Shown here in pieces: positions 1 through 7,765 of a stretch of 13,328 nt of DNA. Within the stretch, counting starts at the first letter, position 1, and the number at the start of each line of letters is the position of its first letter. The position numbers and the translations under genes were made by a program. Origin of the DNA: an uncultured Pseudomonadales bacterium (GTDB lineage: Bacteria; Pseudomonadota; Gammaproteobacteria; Pseudomonadales; IMCC2047); contig CAMYKE010000078.1 of NCBI GenBank assembly GCA_947258895.1, forward strand, positions 1-13,328, written 5' to 3'. The notes beneath the pieces are model-generated. The model made no database searches, was not told the origin of the DNA, and saw only the letters and a list, made by a program, of their open reading frames with translations.

Positions 1-616
1 CCTCCTTGAGACGCCAATAGATAATCGGGTGTTGCTCGGGCAGGTTCGAGCCGAACGCCATCAAGCATCCGGTATGCTCGAAATCATCGTAACATCCGGG
101 CGGGCCGTCGGAGCCGAATGAACGTTTATAGCCTGATACCGCCGATGCCATACACAGCGTGGTGTTGCCGTCATAATTGTTGGTGCCGATGCAACCGCGC
201 ACCAGTTTCCCCAGGGTATAGAATTCCTCGGTCAGCAACTGTCCGGTGGACACGATCGCAAAGGAATCCCTGCCATACTTAGCCTGGATTTCCTTGATTT
301 TGGCGGCGCTGTGATCGAGCGCCGTATCCCAATCGACTGGCCGGTACTCTTCATGGAACGAATCGCGCAACAGCGGTTCGGTGCCGCGCCCCGGGGAGTC
401 AAACAGTTCCTGCTCGAGCAGGCCCTTAATGCACAACTTGCCGCGGTTGACGTCGGCGCCGGCGTGCCCCCGGCTGGTGACTACCTTGCCTTCAGCATCA
501 AGACCTATTTCGATCGCGCAACCGGTGGAACAGTAATTGCAGGTACTGTACTTCCACTCCTTTACATCCTTTTTGGGGATGACAATCGGTTTTCGTTTCT
601 TACGACCAAATAACAT
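1..616 (-). CDS. nasA: Assimilatory nitrate reductase, molybdopterin catalytic subunit (5' part; runs off left edge)
   Basis: Only the N-terminal 205 codons lie in the window, beginning MLFGRKKRKP. A [4Fe-4S] ligand set is visible as C26-x2-C29-x3-C33 and C62, with K60 just before the last Cys, as in Mo-bisMGD nitrate reductases and formate dehydrogenases. C155 in NTTLCMAS fits the Mo-ligand Cys. There is no twin-arginine signal, so the enzyme should be cytoplasmic and assimilatory, reducing nitrate to nitrite. The ATG at 616 is preceded by a GAGAG ribosome-site-like stretch. The gene is divergent from nirB and is served by a candidate sigma-54 promoter about 80 bases upstream. Assimilatory nitrate reductase is favoured over formate dehydrogenase because of the nirBD/transporter neighbours. 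The names nasA and narB are both used for this enzyme, so the symbol is a convention. Confidence 0.88.
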   Translation of the reverse strand, partial: MLFGRKKRKPIVIPKKDVKEWKYSTCNYCSTGCAIEIGLDAEGKVVTSRGHAGADVNRGKLCIKGLLEQELFDSPGRGTEPLLRDSFHEEYRPVDWDTALDHSAAKIKEIQAKYGRDSFAIVSTGQLLTEEFYTLGKLVRGCIGTNNYDGNTTLCMASAVSGYKRSFGSDGPPGCYDDFEHTGCLMAFGSNLPEQHPIIYWRLKE

Positions 617-705
617 ATGCGTTGCTCTCTCAAGTAAAGAACCCGTCGTTCATATCTCGACCGTGAATGCCTACCCTCGTCCGTACGCCGGTCATCAAGG
701 TTAGT

Positions 706-721
706 TGCAAATATCGCACCA
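706..721 (-). promoter_or_regulatory. Candidate sigma-54 (-24/-12) promoter for the nitrate reductase gene
   Basis: On the minus strand this reads TGGTGCGATATTTGCA. It has TGG at -24, TTGCA at -12 and exactly 10 bases between the GG and GC dinucleotides, the strict RpoN spacing. It departs from TGGCACG-N4-TTGCA at two positions (TG instead of CA). The predicted start is near base 695, giving a leader of about 79 bases before the ATG at 616. The NtrC-type dyad lies about 210-240 bases upstream, a usual enhancer distance. Confidence 0.6.
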
Positions 722-928
722 GAATTGCAAAAATTTCGAGATATTCATTATTTAGACACAATAATCAGTAGGTTACCAATAAAAACCAAGTCGGAAATCG
801 GAGCCAAGCCGCAATTGGAACAGCACTTTGCCTGCCGCCGCGCCCTATTCTGGAGCACCATTCACACCCCATAGCCCTGCAACCGCCCCTTTTTATACCA
901 TTATGCACTGCGGAAATAGTTTTGTGTG

Positions 929-945
929 TGCACCGTTTTGGTGCA
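929..945. promoter_or_regulatory. NtrC (NRI)-type enhancer dyad
   Basis: The sequence TGCACCGTTTTGGTGCA is a perfect inverted repeat of TGCACC/GGTGCA around a 5-base centre. It matches the classical NtrC consensus TGCACY-N5-GGTGCA seen upstream of glnA in enteric bacteria. It lies between two outward-pointing sigma-54 promoters, about 210 bases from the minus one and 385 from the plus one. NtrC enhancers usually come in pairs. I see only half-site matches nearby (AGCACC at 854-859, TGCACT at 904-909) and a weak dyad-like TGCACA...GGGTCA at 1193-1209. Confidence 0.78.
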
Positions 946-1329
946 ATCAGCTCTTTCTCCCCTGTATTGGACCGAGCACCCGCCACACGCCCTCGTCAGG
1001 AGTGAAGATCGTACTTTTTATTAGTATTTACAATACGTTAAAGAAACGGCCAAGTCGAAAAAGTAACTTCCGGGGGGCGCGGGTCCTGGCTGTCCATGCC
1101 ACTTGTTAGCTCGCCAGGACTAGCCACACCCGGCTCCTGACCCGGTACTTGCAAGGCGCCTCGGCACGCGATTGTGGTCAGCTATTTTGCCATGCACAAA
1201 ATTGGGTCACCGATTATCCATTATGCGCTGGCAGCAGGCTCGAAGTCGACTCGACCCGAAACTGCATTGAAGATATTTTTTTATATATTTCAATTAGCTA
1301 GCAATTTATTGCGACTGAAATCATGATTC

Positions 1330-1345
1330 TGGCATTCAAATTGCT
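1330..1345 (+). promoter_or_regulatory. Sigma-54 (-24/-12) promoter for the nirBD operon
   Basis: The sequence TGGCATTCAAATTGCT has TGGCAY at -24, TTGCW at -12 and exactly 10 bases between GG and GC. It matches every invariant RpoN position. The predicted start is near 1356, giving a leader of about 86 bases before the nirB ATG at 1442. NtrC-dependent sigma-54 control of nitrate assimilation operons is established in Klebsiella and related bacteria. Confidence 0.78.
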
Positions 1346-1441
1346 TTTACCTTGCCAAGGCAATCCGGACCCAGGCCGAGAGGCATGCGTCCACGATCGC
1401 AGTACTGTTATACGAGCCAGGTCACACAGCGAAGGATACTT

Positions 1442-3973
1442 ATGAAGGCACAAAAAATCGTAGTAGTCGGTAACGGGATGGTAGGCCACCATTATGTGGA
1501 GACGCTTGCCAAAATGGCCCTGCCCTTACACATCACCGTGATCGGTGGCGAGCCGCGACCCGCCTATGATCGCGTCCACCTGTCCGAATACTTCGCCGGT
1601 CGCAAGCCAGAGGAACTGGCGCTAACGACCCGCGAACACTATGAGGAACTGGGCGTAGCGGCGCATTTTGGCGATCCCGTCACCCACATAGATCGCGCTG
1701 CGAAAACGGTGACCACCGAGGCCGGCCGTTCCTTCGTCTATGACAAACTCGTCCTGGCTACGGGCTCCTATCCGTTTGTACCCCCGATACCCGGCGCGGA
1801 CCGGAAAGGTTGCCTGGTGTATCGCACCATCGACGACCTGGGTCAGATCAAAGCCGAGTCGAAGCAAGCCAAAAACGGAGTCGTGGTTGGTGGCGGGCTA
1901 CTCGGACTCGAGGCGGCCAACGCATTGCAGAACCTGGGCCTGGATACCCATGTGGTGGAATTTGCGCCGGGCCTGATGGGCGTGCAACTCGATCCCGGTG
2001 GCAGCGGTATGCTGCGACGCAAGATCGAGGCCCTGGATGTAAAGGTACATACCAGCAAGGTCACACAAGAAATTACTGCCGGTGAGAATGCACGCCTGAA
2101 GATGGAATTTGCCGACGGCGAAGCGCTTGAAGCCGACCTGATTGTGTTCTCCGCCGGTATTCGCCCACATGATGAACTGGCCCGCGCTGCAAATCTCAAG
2201 GTGGGCGAGCGTGGTGGTATCGAAATCGACTACCACTGCAAGACCAGTGACTCGGATATTTTCGCGATCGGCGAGTGCGCCCTGTTCGGCGGGATGATCT
2301 TTGGCCTGGTCGCCCCCGGCTACCGGATGGCCGAGGCCGCCATCAGCCAGCTGCTCGAAGAGTCCGAACATGTGAGTTTCCAGGGCGCCGACATGAGCAC
2401 CAAGCTCAAGCTGCTGGGTGTCGATGTCGGTTCCATCGGCGACTCCCTCGGCAAGACCGCGGACTCGATCGCATATACCTTCAGCGATGAACGCGCGGAG
2501 GTGTACAAGCGCCTGGTGGTAAGCGCGGACTACAGCAAGCTGCTCGGCGCGGTGCTGGTCGGCGATTGCGGCGAGTACGACACCCTGCTGCAGTATTACC
2601 TCAATGGCATCGACCTGCCGGAAGCGCCCGAAACCCTGATCCTGCCTGCCAGCGAAGGGGGCGCTCCCGCACTGGGTGCGTCTGCCCTGCCCGCCAGCGC
2701 TACCATCTGTTCCTGCCTGAACGTCAGCAAGGGCGGCATTATCGAAGCAATCGACGGCGGTTGCTGCAGCATCGGGGATGTGAAATCCGCAACCGGCGCC
2801 AGCACCGGCTGTGGCGGCTGTGCGGCACTACTCAAGAACGTGGTGGACGATGAACTCGCGGCGCGCGGCATGGAGGTCAGCAAGGCAATTTGTGAGCATT
2901 TCAATTTCACCCGTGAAGAGCTGTTTCACATCGTCAAGGTGGAGTCGATCAAAACCTTCGATGAGTTGTTGCGCAAACACGGCACCGGCCGCGGCTGCGA
3001 TATCTGCAAGCCCGCCGTAGCCTCGATCCTTGCCTCCATCTGGAATGACTACATCCTGGAGCAGGAACACGTGGGCCTGCAGGATACCAACGATACCTTC
3101 CTGGCCAATATGCAAAAGGATGGCACCTACTCGGTCGTGCCGCGGGTCGCCGGCGGCGAAATCACCCCGGATAAACTGATCGTGCTCGGCGAAGTCGCCA
3201 GGAAGTACAACCTCTACACCAAGATTACCGGCGGCCAGCGCATCGACCTGTTCGGCGCCCGGGTCGAACAACTCCCCGATATCTGGGGAGAACTCGTGGC
3301 AGCCGGCTTCGAAACCGGTCACGCCTACGGCAAGGCACTGCGCACCGTGAAATCCTGCGTCGGCAGCACCTGGTGCCGCTACGGCGTACAGGACAGCGTT
3401 GCCATGGCCCTGACCGTCGAAAACCGCTACAAGGGCCTGCGCTCGCCGCACAAACTCAAGTCCGCCGTATCCGGCTGCACCCGCGAATGCGCCGAGGCGC
3501 AATCCAAGGATTTCGGCGTCATCGCCACCGAAAACGGCTGGAACCTCTACGTATGTGGCAACGGCGGCATGAAGCCCCGGCACGCGGACCTGTTCGCCAC
3601 CGACCTGGACGACGAAACACTGATCAGGTACATCGACCGCTTCCTGATGTTCTACATCCGCACCGCCGACCGTCTACAGCGCACCTCGGTATGGATGGAC
3701 AACCTGGAAGGCGGCCTGGATTACCTCAAGGAAGTGATCATCGACGACAAGCTTGGTATCGCCGCGGAACTCGAAGCGCAGATGGAGCACATCGTGGGCA
3801 CCTACCAGTGTGAATGGAAAACCACCATCGAGAATCCCGAGAAACTAAAACGGTTCCGCCAGTTCGTGAATGCGGACGCGGCCGACAGTAATATTGTGTT
3901 TGTCGAGGAGCGCGGCCAACCACGCCCCGCCACCAAGGCAGAACGCATCAAGATCCTGGCCAAGTCGGCCTGA
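1442..3973 (+). CDS. nirB: NAD(P)H-dependent assimilatory nitrite reductase, large subunit
   Basis: This 843-residue protein carries out the six-electron reduction of nitrite to ammonium in the cytoplasm. In order it shows an N-terminal FAD/NAD(P)-binding reductase region (VVVGNGMVG near residue 5; a second Rossmann motif VVVGGGLLGLEAANAL), a BFD-like [2Fe-2S] domain with C423-x-C425 and C457-x2-C460, then the sirohaem reductase half with C639-x5-C645 and C679-x3-C683 binding [4Fe-4S]-sirohaem. Cysteine spacing and length match the E. coli enzyme (about 847 residues). The ATG at 1442 is chosen because AAGGAT precedes it and MKAQKIVVVG is the family start. An in-frame ATG at 1352 would add 30 non-conserved residues and would precede the predicted transcription start. 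nirD follows after 36 bases. Confidence 0.97.
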   Translation: MKAQKIVVVGNGMVGHHYVETLAKMALPLHITVIGGEPRPAYDRVHLSEYFAGRKPEELALTTREHYEELGVAAHFGDPVTHIDRAAKTVTTEAGRSFVYDKLVLATGSYPFVPPIPGADRKGCLVYRTIDDLGQIKAESKQAKNGVVVGGGLLGLEAANALQNLGLDTHVVEFAPGLMGVQLDPGGSGMLRRKIEALDVKVHTSKVTQEITAGENARLKMEFADGEALEADLIVFSAGIRPHDELARAANLKVGERGGIEIDYHCKTSDSDIFAIGECALFGGMIFGLVAPGYRMAEAAISQLLEESEHVSFQGADMSTKLKLLGVDVGSIGDSLGKTADSIAYTFSDERAEVYKRLVVSADYSKLLGAVLVGDCGEYDTLLQYYLNGIDLPEAPETLILPASEGGAPALGASALPASATICSCLNVSKGGIIEAIDGGCCSIGDVKSATGASTGCGGCAALLKNVVDDELAARGMEVSKAICEHFNFTREELFHIVKVESIKTFDELLRKHGTGRGCDICKPAVASILASIWNDYILEQEHVGLQDTNDTFLANMQKDGTYSVVPRVAGGEITPDKLIVLGEVARKYNLYTKITGGQRIDLFGARVEQLPDIWGELVAAGFETGHAYGKALRTVKSCVGSTWCRYGVQDSVAMALTVENRYKGLRSPHKLKSAVSGCTRECAEAQSKDFGVIATENGWNLYVCGNGGMKPRHADLFATDLDDETLIRYIDRFLMFYIRTADRLQRTSVWMDNLEGGLDYLKEVIIDDKLGIAAELEAQMEHIVGTYQCEWKTTIENPEKLKRFRQFVNADAADSNIVFVEERGQPRPATKAERIKILAKSA

Positions 3974-4009
3974 TTCACACTACCGGCAACCCGTTAAAGG
4001 AAAAATTCC

Positions 4010-4363
4010 ATGAGTCTCAAACTCGTACACCAGCAGGAGCAATGGCAGCCGATCTGCACGCTCGACGACCTGATCCCCGATTCGGGTATCTGCAGTCTCG
4101 TCGCGGGCCAGCAGGTTGCAATTTTTTATCTCCCCGATGCAGACCCTGCCATTTACGCGGTAAGCAACTGGGACCCCATCGGGGAGGCGAATGTCATGTC
4201 TCGCGGCATCGTCGGTTCGATCGGTGACGAATCGGTGGTCGCATCGCCGCTGTACAAGCAGCATTTCTCACTGAGCACCGGCCAATGCGTGGAGCAGCCG
4301 GAGCATAGCCTGCAGACGTGGCCGGTACGAATCGTAGACCGACTCATCGAAGTGCTTGTCTAG
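4010..4363 (+). CDS. nirD: Nitrite reductase small subunit (Rieske-like fold without Fe-S ligands)
   Basis: This 117-residue protein resembles NirD, the partner of NirB. It has the Rieske-like ISP fold, but the first Cys-x-His box is replaced by NWDP (in AVSNWDPIGEANVMSRG) and the second is also absent. That is normal for NirD, which carries no cluster. SPLYKQHFSLSTGQC is the typical C-terminal segment. The ATG has AAGGA upstream (GTTAAAGGAAAAATTCC). It sits 36 bases after nirB and 71 bases before the transporter gene, as expected of one transcript. Confidence 0.96.
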   Translation: MSLKLVHQQEQWQPICTLDDLIPDSGICSLVAGQQVAIFYLPDADPAIYAVSNWDPIGEANVMSRGIVGSIGDESVVASPLYKQHFSLSTGQCVEQPEHSLQTWPVRIVDRLIEVLV

Positions 4364-4434
4364 CGGGATCTGGCAGCAGCGTTTTTTTAAACACGAACCT
4401 AATTTTTCAATAGCTGAACGACGAGGAGTCAAGC

Positions 4435-5856
4435 ATGTCGCAACCGCAATCCTTTAACCTGCTTTCATTTACGGGAAAAATGAAAACCTTGCACCTGTCA
4501 TGGATCGCATTTTTTATTACGTTCCTGGTGTGGTTTAACCATGCCCCAATGTTGCAGGCCATCAAGGAAACCCTCGGCCTCTCCCCGGCCGAAATCAAGA
4601 TGCTGCTGACCCTCAACGTCGCGCTCACGATCCCGGCGCGGATCATCATCGGCATGCTGACCGACAAGTACGGCCCCCGGCTGGTGTATTCTGCCCTGCT
4701 GATTATCTGCTCCGTGCCCTGCTTCATGTTCGCGCTGGCGGACAATTTCACGCAGCTGGCGCTGGCCCGGTTCTTCCTGGGCTTCATCGGAGCGGGTTTC
4801 GTGATCGGCATCCGCATGGTGTCGGAATGGTTTCCACACAATGAGCTGGGCTCGGCGGAAGGCATCTACGGTGGCTGGGGTAACTTCGGTTCCGCGGCGG
4901 CGGCTTTCACACTGCCGACGCTTGCGCTGTGGTTTGGTGGCGACGACGGCTGGCGCTATGCAATCGGGACTACCGGCCTACTGAGCCTTGCATTCGGCTT
5001 TGTCTACTACATGAACGTCAGCGATACCCCCAAGGGTTCCACCTATTTCCGGCCCAAGAACCTGGGGGCACTGGAAGTGACCAGCAAGAAGGATTTTTTC
5101 CTGCTGCTGGTGATGAAGATTCCGATGTACGCGATCCTTGCGCTGCTGACCTATAACCTGTCGCCCGCCAAGATGGGCATGCTGAGCCAGACCAGCGCGC
5201 TGATCGCCTGGGTCGGGCTGGGAGTGTTGTATTGTTACGACACCCTGCAAGTATGGAAAGTGAACAAACATATTTTCACCACGCCGGTCCCCGAACTGCA
5301 TCGCTATGAGTTCAAGCAGGTCGCAGTACTGAACATTCTGTATTTCGCCACCTTCGGCTCCGAACTGGCGGTGGTCTCCATGCTGCCCCTGTTCTTCGCC
5401 GAGACGTTTGAATTGAGCCCGGTCGTCGCGGGGATGGTCGCTTCCGCCTACGCATTCATGAACCTGATGTCACGGCCCGGTGCCGCCGGCCTCGCGCTCG
5501 GTTACCTGGCGATGGCGTCGGTCGATAGCAGCTGGCCAGTATGGCTGGCCGTGGTCGCCGCCATGACCTGCTCGTTCTTCGTGCAATCCGGGGAAGGCGC
5601 GGTATTTGCCGTGGTACCCCTGATCAAGCGTCGCCTCACGGGACAGATCGCCGGCATGACCGGCGCCTACGGCAATGTCGGTGCGGTCAGTTACCTCACC
5701 GTGCTGGCGCTGGTGGACTACAACGTCTTCTTTTACGTAATCGCCGCCACCGCCGTACTTGGCTTTGTTACGCTCCTGTTTATGGAGGAGCCCAGCGGCC
5801 AGATGGCGGAGGTTCGCGAGGATGGCTCGGTAGAACTGATCGACGTCTCTTCTTAA
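4435..5856 (+). CDS. NarK/NasA-type nitrate/nitrite MFS transporter (NNP family), apparently missing the TM8-TM9 loop
   Basis: This 473-residue, strongly hydrophobic inner-membrane protein should import nitrate and/or nitrite. Substrate-binding arginines are visible at R69 (TIPARIIIG, TM2) and R347 (MNLMSRPG, TM8). The two NNP signatures are GGWGNFGSA (from residue 146) and GMTGAYGNVGAV (from 407), and motif A (GMLTDKYGPR) is present after TM2. The ATG follows GAGGAG by 6 bases. Oddity: R347-P-G runs directly into AAGLALGYLAM. In relatives as I recall them, a cytoplasmic loop of the type GGxxSDRxGRR plus the start of TM9 comes between, about 18-20 residues. The reading frame is intact, so this would be an in-frame deletion of 54-60 bases, real or an assembly error. 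Called nasA in Pseudomonas and narK elsewhere, so no symbol is given. The family call is firm; activity is uncertain. Confidence 0.92.
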   Translation: MSQPQSFNLLSFTGKMKTLHLSWIAFFITFLVWFNHAPMLQAIKETLGLSPAEIKMLLTLNVALTIPARIIIGMLTDKYGPRLVYSALLIICSVPCFMFALADNFTQLALARFFLGFIGAGFVIGIRMVSEWFPHNELGSAEGIYGGWGNFGSAAAAFTLPTLALWFGGDDGWRYAIGTTGLLSLAFGFVYYMNVSDTPKGSTYFRPKNLGALEVTSKKDFFLLLVMKIPMYAILALLTYNLSPAKMGMLSQTSALIAWVGLGVLYCYDTLQVWKVNKHIFTTPVPELHRYEFKQVAVLNILYFATFGSELAVVSMLPLFFAETFELSPVVAGMVASAYAFMNLMSRPGAAGLALGYLAMASVDSSWPVWLAVVAAMTCSFFVQSGEGAVFAVVPLIKRRLTGQIAGMTGAYGNVGAVSYLTVLALVDYNVFFYVIAATAVLGFVTLLFMEEPSGQMAEVREDGSVELIDVSS

Positions 5857-5868
5857 GCACCCGGGTGC
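5857..5868. repeat. 12-base perfect palindrome just after the transporter stop codon
   Basis: GCACCCGGGTGC begins at the base after the TAA stop and overlaps the presumed ribosome-loading region of the downstream kinase gene. It has no T-tract, so a terminator is unlikely. It could be a protein-binding dyad or chance in GC-rich sequence. Confidence 0.5.
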
Positions 5869-5935
5869 AGGGGTGGGGAGTGAAAAATTGAGCGCGTCCC
5901 CTCCCCCTGTTTACCCGCGTCGCGATGACGCTATA

Positions 5936-7705
5936 ATGGGCTACAAAATAACCGATAATAAAGTGGTCCATATGGAGGCCATCGCGCAAGACCCTGCGGC
6001 GCTCGATGTCACTTTTGGCGGGCATTCCACCGCCGGCATCAAGCCACTGAACCAGGATGCCTTCGCAGCCTACCAGCCCGAAGCGTCGGCACGGATGCTC
6101 AAGGGTGTGGTCGCCGCCATCGCCGACGGGGTGAGCTGCAGCGATCGTAGCGCCGAAGCGAGCCAGGTCAGCGTTACCGATTTCATTAACGATTACTACA
6201 GCACGCCCGACACCTGGACGGTAAAGGAATCCGCATCCCGTGTGCTCAACGCGCTCAACGCCTGGCTGTACCAGCATGGAATCCAGGGAAAATCGCTGCG
6301 TAGCGAACTGGTCACGACCTTCAGCAGCATCATTTTCAAATCCAACACGGCCCATATCTTCCATGTCGGGGACAGCCGCATCTATCGTTTTCGCGGCGGC
6401 AGCCTCGAGCAGTTGACCCGTAGCCACTACCGTACTGAAGCCGGCGACAATGTGATCCTGACCCATGCGATGGGAATGGATATTCACCTCGAGGTGGATT
6501 ACCTCACTGATGATCTCGAGAAAAACGACCTGTACCTGTTGACCACCGACGGCGTACATGACTTCCTGTCGGACAAGGAATTACAGGAATTGCTGCAACG
6601 GGATGCGATCTCGCTGGAAGCCCATGCCCAGATGATCGTCAACCATGCCCTCAACAAGGGCAGCAATGACAATCTCAGCTGCCTGCTGGTGCGCATCGCC
6701 CGCCTGCCGCAAGCGGACATTGACGAGGCGCACCGCAAGATTGCCCACTACGTGGTGCCTCCGGTCATGGAACCCGGCATGAGCATAGACGATTACCGCG
6801 TGCTCGAGGTTTTACACAGCAGCACCCGCAGCCACCTGTACCTGGTGCAACACAAAAACAACAACATCAAACTCGTATTAAAGGCGCCCTCCGAGAATTT
6901 TTCCGAAGATGATCATTATCTCGAGGCATTTATACGCGAGCAGTGGATCGGACAGCGCGTCAATCACCCGAACGTAATGAAGGTATTTGCACGCCCCGAT
7001 GGCACCCGCTTCCTCTACAACCTCTACGAATACTTGCCCGCGCAGGAACTGCGCCAGTGGATGCATGATAATCCCGGGCCCGCTATCGGCCGGGTACGCA
7101 GCATTATTGAGCAAATTGCCGCCGGGCTGCGGGCGTTTCAGCGCCTGAGCATGGTCCACCGGGACCTCAAGCCGGAAAACATACTGATCGACAAGGACGG
7201 CCGGATCAAACTGATCGACTTTGGCACGGTGCAGGTAAGCGGCCTGCAGGAAATCCGCGCCGCGATCGAGGAAGAATGCCCGGTCGGCTCGATACACTAC
7301 ATCGCTCCCGAGTACCTGATGGGACAGCAGGGCGTATTTCGATCCGACATCTTCTCCCTGGGCATCGTTGCCTACGAAATGCTGTGCGGCGAGTTACCCT
7401 ACAAGGCACCCCTGTACCGAAACCGGATTCCCAAAAATTACAGCCACTGGGAGTACCAGCCAATCCTGCAAAAACGCGACGACGTGCCGCTATGGATCGA
7501 TCTCGCACTCAAGAAAGCAACCGCGCCGTCCCCCCGGGACCGTTACCTCGCCCTCTCGGAATTTGTCCAGGACTTGCGCGCACCCAATCAACAACTCATC
7601 GATAAAGTCCAAAGCGTGCCCCTGATAGAACGCAACCCGCTGCTGTTCTGGCAGGCGCTCAGCGGCCTGCTGTTAATCGGCTTCCTCTGGCAATTGATGA
7701 CCTGA
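5936..7705 (+). CDS. Bifunctional PP2C-type phosphatase / Ser-Thr protein kinase with C-terminal membrane anchor
   Basis: This protein has 589 residues from the ATG at 5936. The first ~250 form a PP2C domain with its metal-binding Asp residues: D41 (NQDAF), D64 (AIADG), D146 (HVGDSR), D205 (TTDG) and D245 (SNDN). The second half is a Hanks-type kinase with K316 (VLK), E335 (FIREQW), catalytic D410 (HRDLKPEN) and D428 (DFG). The K-to-E (19) and HRD-to-DFG (18) spacings are canonical. The Gly-rich loop is degenerate (LHSSTRSHLYLV), which I recall as a feature of this family. A terminal hydrophobic stretch (SGLLLIGFLWQLM) suggests membrane tethering. Such fusions adjoin nitrate assimilation genes in Pseudomonas-type genomes (PA1782-like), but I know of no established substrate. 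The start is uncertain: GTG at 5873 and TTG at 5888 are in frame, and the TTG has the best ribosome site (GGGGAG, 7-base spacing). Confidence 0.93.
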   Translation: MGYKITDNKVVHMEAIAQDPAALDVTFGGHSTAGIKPLNQDAFAAYQPEASARMLKGVVAAIADGVSCSDRSAEASQVSVTDFINDYYSTPDTWTVKESASRVLNALNAWLYQHGIQGKSLRSELVTTFSSIIFKSNTAHIFHVGDSRIYRFRGGSLEQLTRSHYRTEAGDNVILTHAMGMDIHLEVDYLTDDLEKNDLYLLTTDGVHDFLSDKELQELLQRDAISLEAHAQMIVNHALNKGSNDNLSCLLVRIARLPQADIDEAHRKIAHYVVPPVMEPGMSIDDYRVLEVLHSSTRSHLYLVQHKNNNIKLVLKAPSENFSEDDHYLEAFIREQWIGQRVNHPNVMKVFARPDGTRFLYNLYEYLPAQELRQWMHDNPGPAIGRVRSIIEQIAAGLRAFQRLSMVHRDLKPENILIDKDGRIKLIDFGTVQVSGLQEIRAAIEEECPVGSIHYIAPEYLMGQQGVFRSDIFSLGIVAYEMLCGELPYKAPLYRNRIPKNYSHWEYQPILQKRDDVPLWIDLALKKATAPSPRDRYLALSEFVQDLRAPNQQLIDKVQSVPLIERNPLLFWQALSGLLLIGFLWQLMT

Positions 7706-7765
7706 TTCCCGATCCGGCTTCGCCAGCCACCAAGTATCCATTGCAGGAACCGCGTTCGTAGCCTG

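Larger units (their letters stand above)
617..1441. other. 825-base divergent control region without a convincing gene
   Basis: The stretch separates the reductase gene from nirB. Short ORFs here (for example 828-1109 plus) have low-complexity, Pro/Ser/Thr-rich translations, no recognisable domain and no good ribosome site. It holds the NtrC dyad, both sigma-54 promoters, an 8-base inverted repeat GTCCTGGC (1083-1090) / GCCAGGAC (1113-1120), and an AT-rich tract at about 1265-1312. Within the tract CAATTTATTGCGA (1302-1314) resembles an inverted IHF site with two mismatches, which would suit DNA bending between enhancer and promoter. The IHF reading is speculative. Confidence 0.7.

Noticed and set aside
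828..1109. 93-codon plus-strand ORF in the control region
   Set aside because: Low-complexity translation without a domain or ribosome site, and it runs through the perfect NtrC dyad, so it is most likely non-coding.
1352..1441. Longer NirB start at 1352
   Set aside because: It lies 4 bases before the predicted sigma-54 start, adds 30 unconserved residues, and the ATG at 1442 has a ribosome site and the family-typical N-terminus.
2828..3583. 251-codon minus-strand ORF
   Set aside because: Exactly antisense to the sirohaem half of nirB; its His/Ala/Gly-rich translation is typical of a shadow frame in GC-rich genes.
4010..4363. Loss of Rieske [2Fe-2S] ligands in NirD as a defect
   Set aside because: NirD proteins normally lack the Cys/His ligands, so this is the family norm.
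4364..4434. T-run at about 4381-4388 as a terminator between nirD and the transporter gene
   Set aside because: The T-run is not preceded by a GC-rich stem, and the next gene has a strong ribosome site, so read-through in one operon is more likely.
5780..6559. 259-codon minus-strand ORF
   Set aside because: Antisense to the end of the transporter gene and the PP2C domain; no domain recognised.
6836..6866. Missing Gly-rich loop as a sign of a pseudokinase
   Set aside because: All other catalytic residues are present with canonical spacing, and this kinase family commonly has a divergent loop.
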